From Brachypodius melanocephalos (Eukaryota > Chordata > Aves > Passeriformes > Pycnonotidae), in the NCBI GenBank assembly GCA_013398615.1, contig VZSR01001479.1, forward strand, positions 10,732,564 to 10,796,563: a stretch of DNA of 64,000 nt, written 5' to 3'. Below, piece by piece: positions 23,601 through 36,564 of this stretch (position 1 is the first letter of the stretch; each line of letters starts with the position of its first letter). Below the pieces are notes generated by a model. The model ran no database searches. It saw nothing but the letters and a program-made list of their open reading frames with translations, and was not told where the DNA came from. The position numbers and the translations under genes are program-made.

Positions 23601-26600
23601 TCTGTAAATCCTGTAGGTTTGTATTTTGGATTTTGAGGAATTAGTAGGAAGGCAACTGCCAGCTCCAGTTTCATTGGGGTGATGCTCCCTGGAACACCCT
23701 TGGCAGCTGGCTTTGTTTACAGGTCAGTGTAATGATAAAGTTCACTTCCTTTCATTGCAGATCTTGCTTTGGATATCTGAATATATTTATTCAGAAATGC
23801 CTGACGTAGCTGATAAAGAAAACACTATTAGATTTTAGTAAAATAAATGAATCTAATAGCCAATAAGAAGAGTGACATCTCTGTGAGAATCTGATTCCTA
23901 CAACTTCTAATTTCAGGGTTTAGGGTCTTGTTTCTCTTCTTTTGTCATTTAAGATAATTTGTTACCTTTTAACTGAATTTAAAAAAAGCTCTTTATTGTT
24001 ATGCTCTGCATAGTAGAGCATACTTAAGCAGCGAGGTAGAGAAATCTGCACCTTAAGAGAGTATCATGTTATGCTGAGACTTCTGAGAGATTAGCTTTTG
24101 AAGAACCCCTTTGTTTTTATTCTGAATATGATCCAGTCCTGGGAATTTAATTTGCTTCTCTAGATCATTATGTTTGCATGTTTTCTTATCAAAGGAGGCA
24201 TAATTTTATGGCATGAGCCTGTAAATCTGTTTTCACATAATTTATTAAAAGTCACATATTACTGGCGCTGTTGAAGGGAAGAATTCTATTTGTCTTTTGA
24301 CTCTACAGTGACATTTAGTCCTTTCAACATAATTTTCATTTTCAGAGGTCAGTGCATATTCTACACTATGATTTTCCGGGGATTGGTGGGTTTGTGAATA
24401 GAACTCACCTAAATTTTGTTTTCTTTCTGCTTAGTTTCTCTCTGTCTGCATCTCCTTACAGTGCCCATCATCCAACTAAGTCAAGTTGCCTCTTGTAATG
24501 CAGGATTGGCTTTTTGCAGGATAATCTTGGCTGGACAGAGGAGCAGAAGTTTAGCAGCATTTTTAAGTTGTGTGGTTTTCTCTCAAGTCAGCCAACCTCC
24601 CATATTCAGAGGCCAGATCATTATGCTTTTGTTCAAATACTGTTCTCATCCATTTTCCACAAAGAACTCTTGAAGAGTTTATTGCTTCTGTGTTGTGATC
24701 CCTTAACAGCTGATGAAGTTTGTGGGTGACTTTTTCTATCATTTCTGAAAATCATATGGAATACTTTGTGGGATTTGCAGAAGAAAGTTTCTGATTTCCT
24801 TGTCCTTCTTTCCATTAAGACTGAATATCTCAGGGAGTGAGTACAGCTCGGTTCAGAAGCACAACCTGTAAGAAATGATCACGTGCTGGTGAGTTGTGGC
24901 AGCCAGGGGAGACTACTCATGCTTAGGGCTGATCCTATCCTTGCAAGGATGGACAAAGAGCCTGATTCTCCTTGCACAAGCTGAAGCCAATTTTGACTTC
25001 AAAGGGTGTGGAGAGAACAGGACCAGCCAGTTTTGAAAGTGGATTTGAAAGCTGTGTCCAGTTAATTTGGATGCCCTTCTGTTTTATGGCTTTTAGCTTT
25101 AAGAGATGAGAACTAGAGTGATGCCTTAAGGTCTTCAGCTTCCACACCATGTCCTGTTGATATAATTGGGGAATGAGCTCATGAGACAAAACCGGTAAAT
25201 GTGGCCTCTGAGGGCGAGTATAGCTGTGATTTCTTAAGCATTTATATCCTACTGGGAAACTTTCAGACAAAAAGACTAGAAAGCTTCCTATTGCCAAAGG
25301 TTCAAACACTGTATTTAAAGGAGGCTTCCTCCAGGTTCCTAAAGGCAGCTGATCAAAACAAGGCTTTGTGCAGAGAGCACAATACACTTCACTTGTGCCC
25401 AAATGCTGTTGCTCCCCTGTGGCAGTGGCGGCATGGCTGAGTGCAGGCTGGTGCTTCCAGGAGACCCCGCTCGCCGTGGCGCTCCTCTTCCCTGAACTGG
25501 CAGCTCTCAGCTGCTCTCTTGGCAGGCTGCTTTTAGGAAAGCTTAGTATTAAGAGTGGGACTGCATTATAGCAATGTGGAATGAAGTGTCAAGGGTTTTT
25601 TGAGCGTAATGCTAAGTTTGTAATGCTAAGTTGTAAATTAAGTTGTAGCAGGCTCCAAAGACACAAGTTCTGACCCCTCAGTAGAGGGGCTGGGACTGTG
25701 GGTGGACATTGTCTGCTGAGCCCTGACATAAGCATGCAAATATCTTGCTTGGAGCAAGAGGTGCTGTGCTCCAATGGCAGCTTTTGTCCTGGGTCTGAAA
25801 TCCAAGTTTTCATAGATTTAAAGCAGCCACAGTTCCCGCTAGGATCAACAGGAGATGCAGGTTCTTAATCCAAGCTGGATATTCTTGGTTTCAACTCGCA
25901 GTTGAAAATGCTGCTTCTACTGTCTCTAAATGTCTCTTGAAGGTGTGGGATGCTGTCAGGCTTGGCTGGCTGATATTTGCCAGCATTTTCAAGACCCCTC
26001 AGAAGTTTAAACAACTGTACATTACTGTAGTTGTTAACAATCATAAGGTATTTATTTTATTATGACTTGGGCAGTATTTCATTCAGAGAAGCTCAACTCA
26101 TCTTCTAAAATTTATGAGTTATGCTTTGGTTCCTTGCCAGTCAGTTTTCCAAAAACTCATTGCTCTCAATCTTACTTTGTTCAGTGAGACAGTCTGAACT
26201 CCTCTGGCTTTGGAAGCAATGGATGTAAACATGTGACACTTCATCTCACGAATGGCATCATGTTTACAGTGCCAGGGTCTGGTTCATCTCATCTTTCGGG
26301 TTATGCTGCCATAACCCCATTTATTTCAATACAGCTGATCTGCACTAATGCAGCTGAAAGTCAGAAAAGTTGACCAAAATGCCTGTAGGCCACTACAAAT
26401 GGTTAAAAGAAATAAAGAAATCTGACTCAGCCTCTCAGATGGCAAAAAATTCCTTCACTGTGTTAAAGTTATGTGACTGGAATACTGGGATCCATGTTCA
26501 TTTCTTGCATATTTTATTGTGTTTAAAATGATGATTAAGGGAGAGTTGGAGAGTAAGGTAGAAAACACAGAATGCTTGAATCACTAGGAGACAGAAGAGA

Positions 26601-28063
26601 TTCATTAAAATGTGCTTTGCAGCCCCAAACCCATTTCTTATCCATTCTGCAGGAAAAAAAAGCTGCAGTTTCTTTGAAATCTACTGCCAAGAGGACAAAA
26701 TGTTGCTTTCTTTCACTTTTTTCCCCCACTGTACTTTCACTCTCTGATTAGTCCTGTTGTTTCTTTATGAATAAACCTGACTACGTGTCCACCCTCAACA
26801 CTTTTGGGCCTCATCCGCCAAACAGATGGTGTTTAATTTCTTCTGGTTTCTTTTCCTGGTGAACCTCTTTATTGTCTGTATCGTTACTGGCAGAATTCAG
26901 TTCAAGCTTATTTCCTGGTTTCTTTTCAAAATAGAATCAGGATGATGATTTATTACTCTTATGATATTAGGCCTAAAAGACCTTTCTTGGGCTCTTACTC
27001 AGTTGTTCCAGGAGCTATATAAAACCAGAACAAAGGTGATGTGTGTGCTATTTCATACTTTTAAACTGATTCTTCTAGAAAGGCACAATTTCTCCTTAAC
27101 TACAAAACAAATTCTCTTCTGCTGAATTCCATTAGCTGTATACCAGGATTGAAAAATCCGACCATTATCATTTAATGGTGGATGCTTTTCATGCTGTCCT
27201 TGATAACCGCAATGGGGACAAGGAGTTAGAGCTTGCCTGTTGCCAAGAGGTTGCATTTCAGAGGATAATTTGATATTTAATTTTTCATGAAAAGAACACT
27301 ATGTCTTAGTTATTTCCCTTGTAGGAAATCTTGGTTCATCAAAGCCTGGTGTCCTGCTTCAGATAAATTTATGATTCACAAGAGATTAAAAGTCTGGGCA
27401 TTGGGGTCACAACAACATTTTGCAGGGGCTTAAACGTGAACCAATTTAGTAAATATTATTTGTATTTTTGACACCTAACTTGCTAAGGCATAATTAATTT
27501 TTGATCTAGCTGCTCTTGCTTGTGTAGAACTTCCCAGTCATTTGGAAGCCTTTTCTACTGATAATCTTTTCTGCCAATATATGAAAACAAATACTAGAAG
27601 ACAGCAGAGCTCCTAGAGAACCATCTTGCTTATATAGCTGCTGCTTCCCTGGGTATCTGCCACTGCCTCCAGGGAGCAGGATGCAATGAAACTGTAGACG
27701 CTCCTTTGAGGGATTCTCATGGAGCTGTTGACAAGTTCTTCATGGGCTGTGGACAATATACCACTATGCACTTGTGTCGCACCACAGGGCTTCCCATTGA
27801 CGCTTATCCTTTTCATTTGGCCTCTGACCCCCACTGCTTGCCACTTAGGGAAGCAGCAGTTCAGAAAAGAAAGCAAAAGTCAGACCAAAGTAGCTTTCAT
27901 CTACCTTGGATAGCCTAGCTCGTACTTGCTGTTTTTCGAATCGCTCGTAATTAACGCAGATCCCGTATCTTTTTCCTCATTTTGAAATGAAATCCATTCT
28001 TGAGTATAAATGGACAAAACAGCATTATTTCTCTGACCCACATGTGTGAATTTTCACCCTGAC

Positions 28064-28086
28064 TTTTTTTTTTTTCTTTTTTTTTT
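28064..28086. repeat. Interrupted poly-T tract
   Basis: T12, one C, then T10. Simple sequence, possibly the polypyrimidine part of nothing in particular. The 'gcatatcag' that follows gives an AG, but no donor pairs with it convincingly. Confidence 0.85.
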
Positions 28087-28739
28087 GCATATCAGAGGTA
28101 ATCCAGAACTAACCCCAGAGAGTTAAAAAATGCACAGATGCAAATTCACAGGTTTGGTCTCTCTGCAATGTCTGACTTCCACACGTTAATGATCTGTGCT
28201 TGGGCTTACTGAACTGAAGGCAAAAGGTCATGTAAAAATACAGTTTAGACAATCCATGCAGCAATGATTTTGAACGTGAGCTTCTCATTCATCTGGGTAG
28301 TTAAAATATTCCCTTACAATTGGTCCCTATATCGATGCCAATATTTAAGTCTGGACTGGAAGTAATTGTATTCCTCTGGATCTGTAACTGTAGAGCTACA
28401 GCCCCCGCTCCATCTCTTCACTCAGTGATGCCAAAGAATAACTTCAGTGGCCTCCAAGCCCATTAATTGAATTACAGGAGTGCTGAAAACCCTGTCTATA
28501 TCCAGGGTTCTGTGGTGTCGAGGTGTTGTACAGAATCAGAATGAAAAACCACCTTTTATGATGTGTGGGTTGGAAAACAACCCACAAAGCCTCCTCCGTT
28601 CCTCTGCTCAATCCCCAGTAGCTGCTTTCCCCCTCCCACTGGTTCTGGAAGTGGTCATCAAATGAAAGGGTAGAGCTAGAGGGAGGGAAGAGGGTGATTT
28701 AATTAGAGATCTGAGGGGTCATTTTTTTTCCCCCAGCAT

Positions 28740-29060
28740 GTAGTATTGTTGTAATTCGGCACTTATTGACGTGTGATGATTACAGACAGCCAAGAAAGTG
28801 GCCTACACACACTCTTCTAGACTTATAACAGCAGACACAGGACCCTTTGAATTCAAGAATGAGCAGTTTGCCCTCTTTTTTTACAGTTAAACTGATCTAG
28901 AGGAACAATTAAATGGAAATAAAATTAGATGACACATACAGGAAGGATAGCCTGAAAAACAAAGCAAATGTTAAAACTTGGCAGTGGTCATTTATAAAAA
29001 AGACAAAAATTTGTTGAAAACACATCCAAGAGATTCAGGAGCATAGATTTTATCAAAAGT
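28740..29060. promoter_or_regulatory. Possible conserved noncoding element
   Basis: The segment has a balanced, non-repetitive texture with two CpGs close together (in 'attcggcac' and 'tgacgtgtg'), a GATGATTACAGAC motif and TAAAT/ATTAAAT homeodomain-like sites. It has no long open frame. The call rests on appearance only. Confidence 0.15.
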
Positions 29061-32000
29061 CAGCAGGATTTAAATTCTAAGCCCCATCCAGAGTTTGGAG
29101 TATTTTCTCTGGTATTTGTACTTCAGTTTAGCAAAGATAAAAAGAATTTAAAATGTTCAATTTTGAATTTAAGATGCAGAACTTTAGGAAATGACTGATT
29201 TAGTTTTAAAGATGTTTACTTATTACATCTTCAGTTTTGATCAGAGGTTTCACAGTTTTAGTTGGTGCTGTGGTCTTCAGGTGTTATTTGCAAAACTATG
29301 CTTTCATTCCTTCAAGAAAGAAAATAAGTTTCTGACCCTTAATAGGCTGAAAGAGCTCATGTTTGGAAACTGCCTTGTAAATGAGAGTGGAGGGATTCAT
29401 CAGTGATTAATGAATAATCAACAGTTATAGGAATATATTTTCATACTTGCTTTAGGCAGAAGCAATACAGTAAGTGAGAATCAAACCTGAATTTTCTTGG
29501 TGATGATTAAGCATCGAGGCACTAGTGGTGAAAGGAAGCTACTGGCTGTCCTAGTGATTTAAGGCACTGCTGTAATCAAGTTACCTTCTTTTGCTGCTTC
29601 ATTTCATGAGGGTAGAAACAGTGGAGCACGGCTGGACAATCAATCCTTCTCCCTGCCCCACAATGAATTAGGAAGGTGGTCCCTGCTTAAAATAGATAGA
29701 CAATTATCAGACCACTAAGGCAGCCAGTTGTAGCTTCATTCACACTGGTTCTCTGTGGATGCCAAGAGCTTGCAGGATTGAGGCCGGTATTTATAACTCC
29801 AATCTACTGCATAGCTCATTTTCTGTTCTTGATTCTTAACAGGTGCTCTCCTCCTGCCCAGTCTCTGCTGACTGTGAAAGCAATTGAAGGTATTATAGTT
29901 AGACACTAAATATATCACGAAGATTAACTTGATAAATGATCAATTCTGGCCTCATGCTTGAAATTTAAGTCAATTGTCTGGATGAAATGTGTAAATCCCT
30001 GTATAACAGACATTTATCTCTCTCCAGACTTTTCAGTGCTCTGCACAAGATGAAAGCCAGTGAGTGGATAATTTTTTCTGGAGGTGATGCTGTATTTTTT
30101 TTCTTCCACTAGGAATAATTTCCTGGGATATGATGTCCAGCTGTGTGCATGCGTGATATACCAAAATAGGGGACATGGCTACTTTGGAGAGTGTTTCCAG
30201 TGGGGAAGCTCTGAATGGCCTGAGATCTGATAGATGTCCTGGATAGAAAATGGGGTCTTGCCCTCCAGGCATTGTCCCCATGGTCCATCTGGTCACACCC
30301 CTGTTCTTAGGGCTTGCCCCTGACAAAAGAGGTGGGAGTATTTATTCTCCACAGTAGCCTACAGGCATTGTGCTGCATATGCTTTAGTGGGAATATTTTC
30401 TTTTTCTCTTACCTCTTTCCCTTCCTTTCTCTCCTGATCCTGGCTTCTCCCCTTCTTTTACCTTTTCTGGATGGGCTGTACATTTTCAAAGTTTAACACT
30501 TTATTTTTTTTCCCATTATTCCCTAAGTGGCATGGCTGAAGTGTTACAGGCCAGCCATCAAAGTGCCTTTAAAAAGGGAATTGTCAGGGACTCACATATG
30601 TTTGAACTATATGTCTTTGCATAGTGATTTTCTAGGGTTATCAGTGGAAAATATGAGTTGCTTTGACAGTGGTCCCATCACAAGCTCTTATCTTCAGGAA
30701 TTCAGCCTCCTACTTTTACAGCCTGTTCAGGGTCCCTTTGGAAGTTTTAAACACAGCATGTTAGGATGTTGGTTAACAGCAAATAAACCTGTGTGCTGAC
30801 CTGCCCATGTGCTAATAATAAGTCATGAGTCTGTTTTTTAAGAAACTCTGTCACAAATGGTGGTTGAAAAAATAAATGAAAGGCCAGATTCCTACAGATA
30901 AGGCCATCCAGATGGAACTGCTGGGGGATAGGTTAATGAAAAAAAAAAGGGGCCACGTGTTGTTCAGACAAGCCCGTGGCCTCTGTTTTCCAAAGGTGAA
31001 ATTTACCATGGAGTGAAAGGCCAGCAAAAGGTCTCTGCCTTCAGCTCACATGGGATTGGAAGAACAGATAAGGTTTGTGCTGGTGAACCTCATTTTTAGG
31101 GAGCAAACTGGCACTTTTGGGGAGTTCCTGAAGAGTAATTGGGCCTGGGCATGAACATTTTGTAGCGGCTTTTGATACACTCCTGGTCCTTAAAGATTTG
31201 CAAAGAGATCTGCATTTATGGGTTAGGGAGATTCCTGGTTATCTTGCTTATACCTTTAACTGAGTTGCACAAAGACTGCATATGTGCAAAATAAGCCATT
31301 ATTTTTTGCAAGAATTGGATGGCTTTAATTTTTAACTTCATATATTTTTTGTTATATCACAAGAGTAATTAGTTCCACTTTTCTATAACACTAATCAGTT
31401 CAGCGTTTTCTGAAAGGATTTTTTGTATTGCAGAAATTACTTCCATTTGCATGGAATGTTGGATTTGCCCAAAGTAAGAAATTATGGTTTTTGGCAGTAG
31501 ACACCCCAGATACTTGGTACCTTTTTTTGTGTGTTGGGAGGTGGCTAGATAGTGGCTATCAACACTAATAAAGAATCCAAATTATATGCAGCTTTTATAT
31601 CTTTTGCAACAACATTTTGGTTTTTGGTATTTTGTGACTCTGTTGCTTTATTTTTGGACAAAACCAGCGTGGATAGCAACAACTAAACTCCTTGGTCTTG
31701 GGAGTTTCTTCCTCTTTTGGCTGATAGACAATTTGCAGAGCTAGATCCATGATTTCTAGTGTCTCAGGAGTGCATTAGAGTTTCACAGCAGGAGATTTGT
31801 AAAAGGGAAAGGAATGGTGTACAGGGAATTAAAAGGTCTGTAAAACTAGAGACTCACTCTCCTGTGAGGAGTGATCTTGTCTAAACCAATAAACGTCCAT
31901 GGTCTGTGTTTTTCAGCTGTGATTGTTAGGATTGTGTGTTCAGTCAGTGCATGCTGAGCAGAGCCAATGTTGACTTAATAACATGAAAAAATGTATTTAC

Positions 32001-35000
32001 AACTGTTTGTCCAAATTCTGAATAACTGTTCCTTTTGTTCTCTGTCCTTTGCTATTCCCAAACCATAATGCAAACAGATTTTGGCTCTGAGTCCAGTGGA
32101 GTATTTCTAAGCATGCTTAGCTCCACACACATGACTACTCCAGCAAACATTTGGAAGACTTTCTACAGGCTTAAAGGTAAGCACACACTTAAAGGGTTTG
32201 CTAACTGCAAGTTTTGTTTGCCCTGAGTATTTAGGAGAACAATATTTTTAATGACTGTGCCACGCACAATAAAAAATCCTCTTGAATAAAGATCAGTATT
32301 ATCTGCCATTCATTTTCCATTATTCTATACTCATTATTATCTGTGTTTCTGCTGAGTTGTTTATCTGGAATCAAGTATTGCAGTAAGGGGCATCCCTGAA
32401 AAGTTGCACTTGTTACACAAGTGGTCAAAAACAACGAGCAAAAAATCTTAGGTGTCCAAGATTTCTTTTGCAGAAATGCTATGTAAATACATGGGAAAAT
32501 GAAAAAAAAAGGAAATATTGCTAATGAATAAGAAAGGAGGAGTGAAGTGGCTCTGAGTGTATTTTTACTGCTAAAGGCTGTCTTTTTCCTGCAGCTTAAG
32601 TGGTGCCTGCTTAAGTCTTGCCCTGCAAGATCCTAGAGGCACTCACTGCAGACACCACATGGTAGCTGGGCAGGCTCAGCTCTCTCACACACAGCACTGG
32701 CTGCCTTTTCCCACCCTGATCTCTTAGAAAAACTGTAGTGCTCAGCTCCTGCTAAGGGGGATAGCTGTAGGATTTAATACTGTGAAGTTATCCAACTACG
32801 AGAGCAACTACCAGAGTAGTATTGACAGTGAATGAAGAAAACAACTATTTGCATTTACAATGATTATGAAATTGGTTCTAACTCCAGGCAAGCAGTTAGG
32901 GAAATGGAATTCAGAGGCATTAGGCAAAGATGCAACCCCAGCTGAATTTTTAATTTTTAAAAGTTAGAACATGAAACTGAAAACCAACTGTCTGTTATGA
33001 GGAGGACATGTTCTTTATGAGCTGCTCGCTTACATTTTCTGATGATTCATCTGCCTGTGGAAATCCTTTGCCATCCCTTATAGACTAAAATATCATTCTG
33101 AAGATAAAGGCAGGATTCAAGCAGTACCATTCTCCCCAGATATCTTCTGATGAGGTGTCAGCTTCCTTTTGGCAGAGTCTGCAGGACAGATAAGGGACTG
33201 TGGCTACAGGCACAAAGGGCTTTTATGACAAGGTGAGAAAGAGAAAGTTTCAGATTAGCAGGAATTTGTATCTTTATTGTGCTTTTAACTTCAGTTTCAA
33301 ATCTTAAAACAGATTTTTGCTGGTACATGAACTCAGTGAACTAATGTCCTATTGCATTTTAATTCATCACTCTGAGTCTCTGACTTCAAAGCCTGCTCCA
33401 AGTCTAGAGCAAAGTTTGCAATCTGCTTGATTTGGCCATAGAAATGTGGATTTCTTGTATGTGGTAACAAAAGAGGGGGAACTCTTGAAATTCACTAGTC
33501 ACGACTAAAAGAAGTCTACTATGTGTTTTGGATTGTATTTGCACCTGGATGAAGAATAATCTTACCCAGCTCTTTACTGTTGAAGTGAGGATTACTAATT
33601 TTTAAGGAAACAAATAGAAGAAGCCTCAGAGGTAGACTAATAGAAAATAAAGTGAAGTATAACAGTAAAGCAAATATAAAAAATTATGCAGGATGTATTT
33701 CTTTCTTCTCCCTGCTTTTATCCCATAGTTGTCTTATTCTATGATTTTATTAATACAAAAACTTTTTAGATTTGCAAGTCTCTCCCACAAATTCATGTTT
33801 TGGAGCTTTAAAATTATGACCTGTCAGAGTTCTCTGTAAGCCTGAGGGATAGATCACATTCCACAAAATTGTTAAGACTGTCCATCAGATCAGATGGAAA
33901 TCCAATATCTCACCACTTAGGAATCACACTCAGCATTTTGTGTGGCCATCTTTTGTGATAACAGTCAGTGGTGTGTGAATTCAATTATTTTGCGTACATA
34001 AAACTTTCCAAATCTCTCCTGAATTCACATGTTTTAGATATATCCATATCTGTTATGTTACTTCAGGGAGTGTCAACTGTACTTTGACTTTGTGGGAAAT
34101 GAGATCAAAAAGAAGTAATATTTGGTTCATTGGAAAAGGACAGTTAGAGGGAGTAGCTGGTGAAAATTAAGGAGGGTAGGTTTTAAATTCTCGAGGCTCT
34201 TGAAATAATCCATGTAGACCAAGGGTGTTATTTCTAGCATTGCACTGAATAGAAACTGCAGAGCAGAAATCCACAAAGCATATTAAGACCTCAGGTTTTG
34301 GCCTGAACATTTTTTCAGAAGTGATAAGAAAATCAGGTCACATTCATCTTCACTAGAAACTGCATGTGTCCAAGCGTAGCACCCGATTCAGGTAATACGC
34401 CAGGTGCAATTATCATTCTTGTGGTGGCCCATTAGGTCTATCAGCCCATTCTCATTTGCAGTGGGGTTCTTTGTCTAGTGTTTGACCTCTACTGCTTTGG
34501 GAGAACTTTCACAACAAGGCAGGTAGTGTACAATACTGAACATTCCTGAACTCTGGTTCTGGATATGCACATCAGTCCACAGACCCAGTTCCATCAGAAT
34601 CCACAGAGGCACATTAATGATGTAGTGCTAAAAATTGTCACTTCTCTTTGTGGTCCAGGGGAACTGCTGCGTACTCAAATGTTTTTTAAAGCATGACATT
34701 TGAAAACATAAAAACAAATGCAGTACCTAACTTTAGGAGCTTATCTCAGAAGTCCTGGTGGTCCATATTTGGGCAAAGCAAATATCAAGGTCTTTGCAGT
34801 TTTGGTGATGTGTAGGCTGCTGGATAGGCATGTGGCTCTCTTCCCCTTACTCAACAGCAGTTTGTTAGTGTCTGCTGTATCTCACTATAGTGTCATTCAA
34901 TGGCAGAAGAGATAGAAACAATCCTAGGCTGGTCTAAACCAACAGCATCTATCAAGAGTCTGGCCCTGTCTGCTTGCTGGCACTATCTGAATTTCTCTAA

Positions 35001-36169
35001 CTTTCCCTTTCTGAGTACTACATGAAGTCTCTTCTCATATCTGTGGAAGCAGATTTATTTGGCAGTAAAAACGTCCACTCAAGTTGAAAGTTCAGTTATT
35101 TACTTTCTAGAAGTGAATAGTCTTCAATAAATCAGTCTTTCTATTTCCTATAATTATTTATTGTTTACATCCCTGTAACAGACATATCTCCTGTAAAGCC
35201 TTTCAGCTTTAATCCACCAAAGTGGCGAAAATGTGATGTTGAAGTGCAACTGAAGAAAGGAGCAGCCAGACCTCCGAATTTTATTCCCCACTGATGGATG
35301 AGGAGCTGCCCAGTACGTCACGTATCAAAAAAAAGCAGTTTTCACTTGCTTTGTGAGACAAGAATTATTGTCTCTTTCAAGGGGTTCTGAGGGCCTAGGA
35401 GGGAAGGACCAGGGTCTCTGAGAGGGATGTGTGGCTGCTGCCACTGAGGGAGTGGCACAAAGTGGACAGTGCGCTGCAGTAAAAATGCTGTGTAAGCCTC
35501 CTAGATTGTTAGGAATATCTTGTGTAAAACCCCAAACACCCAGCTGTAAACCAGATACCCTTGTGTTTTTAAAACATGAAGTGTCTTTTGGGAGGAAGAT
35601 TTAGGTCCTTGGCCACAGCTGAACACCCTGCCCCTTGGAGTGCTCTGTCATGGTGTGGGGATGATGGATCCCATGAACTCAGGGAGGATTTGTGGCCCTC
35701 AGGTAGAACATAGATGACATTTATTTATTTCTCATTTGTACATTGGAGATGGTAACCCTGTGCCAGTATAGGCATTTATGGTATGATTAAAGTGCCTTCT
35801 TATTTACAGTGCCCTGTTGATGTCTTGGGTGACTTCATCCCTTCTGTAGATGTTTCACCTCTTTGTCCACACTTATTTACTGCTTCTCCTGCTGACAATC
35901 ATTCAAGTGCACCACTGACTGAAAGTGCCCGACTAAACATTTTCCAAAGAAAAGCAGGATAAGTCCATAAAATTGGTTGCGAAATGTACTTACGTGTTCT
36001 GTGGTATGGTAGGTACTCTGTGTGGCAAGAATCCCTGCAACGTGGCAAGGTACATGTGGCAAGAATCCCTACTCTGTCCCTGCAGAAATTGCTCTCAAGT
36101 CTGATGTTATTTCTGCCTTTAATTCTGGGGTTGGCAAGTTTAAATTCTGAGAGTTGGGGAATGAGAGGG
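29061..36169. other. Noncoding unique sequence
   Basis: No gene is supported. It is AT-rich with few CpGs. It contains a polypyrimidine-rich stretch (about 30395-30468) and a 16-base sequence repeated at 36021-36036 and 36055-36070. A possible 99-base exon at 32078-32176 was considered and rejected for its weak acceptor. Confidence 0.6.
30395..30468 (+). repeat. Polypyrimidine-rich stretch
   Basis: About 74 bases dominated by C and T on the + strand with a few purine interruptions. Low complexity; capable of triplex formation only in short uninterrupted parts. Confidence 0.6.
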
Positions 36170-36564
36170 CGACAGAACTGATTCGTGAAGGGATCAGAAC
36201 GAACAGGCTGGCTGGAAACAGGCAGGACTGCTCGTGGGGCAGAGGAAGGTGAAATCCTACATGGAGCCCAGATGTTCCTCCCCAGCACTTTCATCTCCCC
36301 TAGCCTATGAGGCTGGTGTCAAAGCCGACCTCTTCCTGCTGGAGGACGACTGGCTGCGATTCCTTTCAGGGGCTGTCAGCGCTTCTCCCGTAGCTGCCCT
36401 GTGGAGATGCTGTTGAGTGACACGAAACACTTTTTCTCCTGACGGGATTAGCGAGCCATCTCTCCACACTGCCCAGCTTCCCCCTCCACCAGCTCTCTCC
36501 ATGTGGCCAAAGAGGTATGCGTGTGTCTCGGAGCATGAAATAGCATCGGGTCACTTCTCCCACG
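36170..36564. promoter_or_regulatory. CpG-dense patch (possible small CpG island)
   Basis: I count 16 CpGs in 395 bases, spread evenly from 36170 to 36564, with GC content visibly above the flanks. Long stretches on either side have almost none. The patch contains several overlapping short open frames on both strands (60-131 codons), as GC-rich DNA does. None resembles a known protein. Possible identities are an unmethylated regulatory island or promoter of a noncoding transcript, a diverged LTR, or an unrecognised exon. No LTR boundary motifs were identified. Confidence 0.35.

Larger units (their letters stand above)
21661..28739. other. Noncoding unique sequence
   Basis: No gene is supported. 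Open frames of 134 codons (22655-23059, -) and 155 codons (24935-25402, -) have no recognisable domain. Contents include a G5-C-G8 run at 23587-23600, a short CpG cluster at about 25427-25482, a 14-base tandem duplication at 25606-25632 and an interrupted T tract at 28064-28086. Confidence 0.6.

Noticed and set aside
24935..25402. 155-codon open frame on the minus strand
   Set aside because: No recognisable domain, no flanking splice logic, and codon use like the surrounding noncoding DNA. Open frames of this size are expected occasionally on six frames of 64 kb.
32078..32176. Possible 99-base in-frame exon followed by AAG|GTAAGC
   Set aside because: The donor is good but the upstream acceptor region is A-rich with no polypyrimidine tract, and the encoded peptide matches nothing I know.
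35899..36294. 131-codon minus-strand open frame overlapping the CpG patch
   Set aside because: Most of it lies outside the patch, it has no domain, and its composition follows the local base content; listed only as a by-product of GC-rich sequence.
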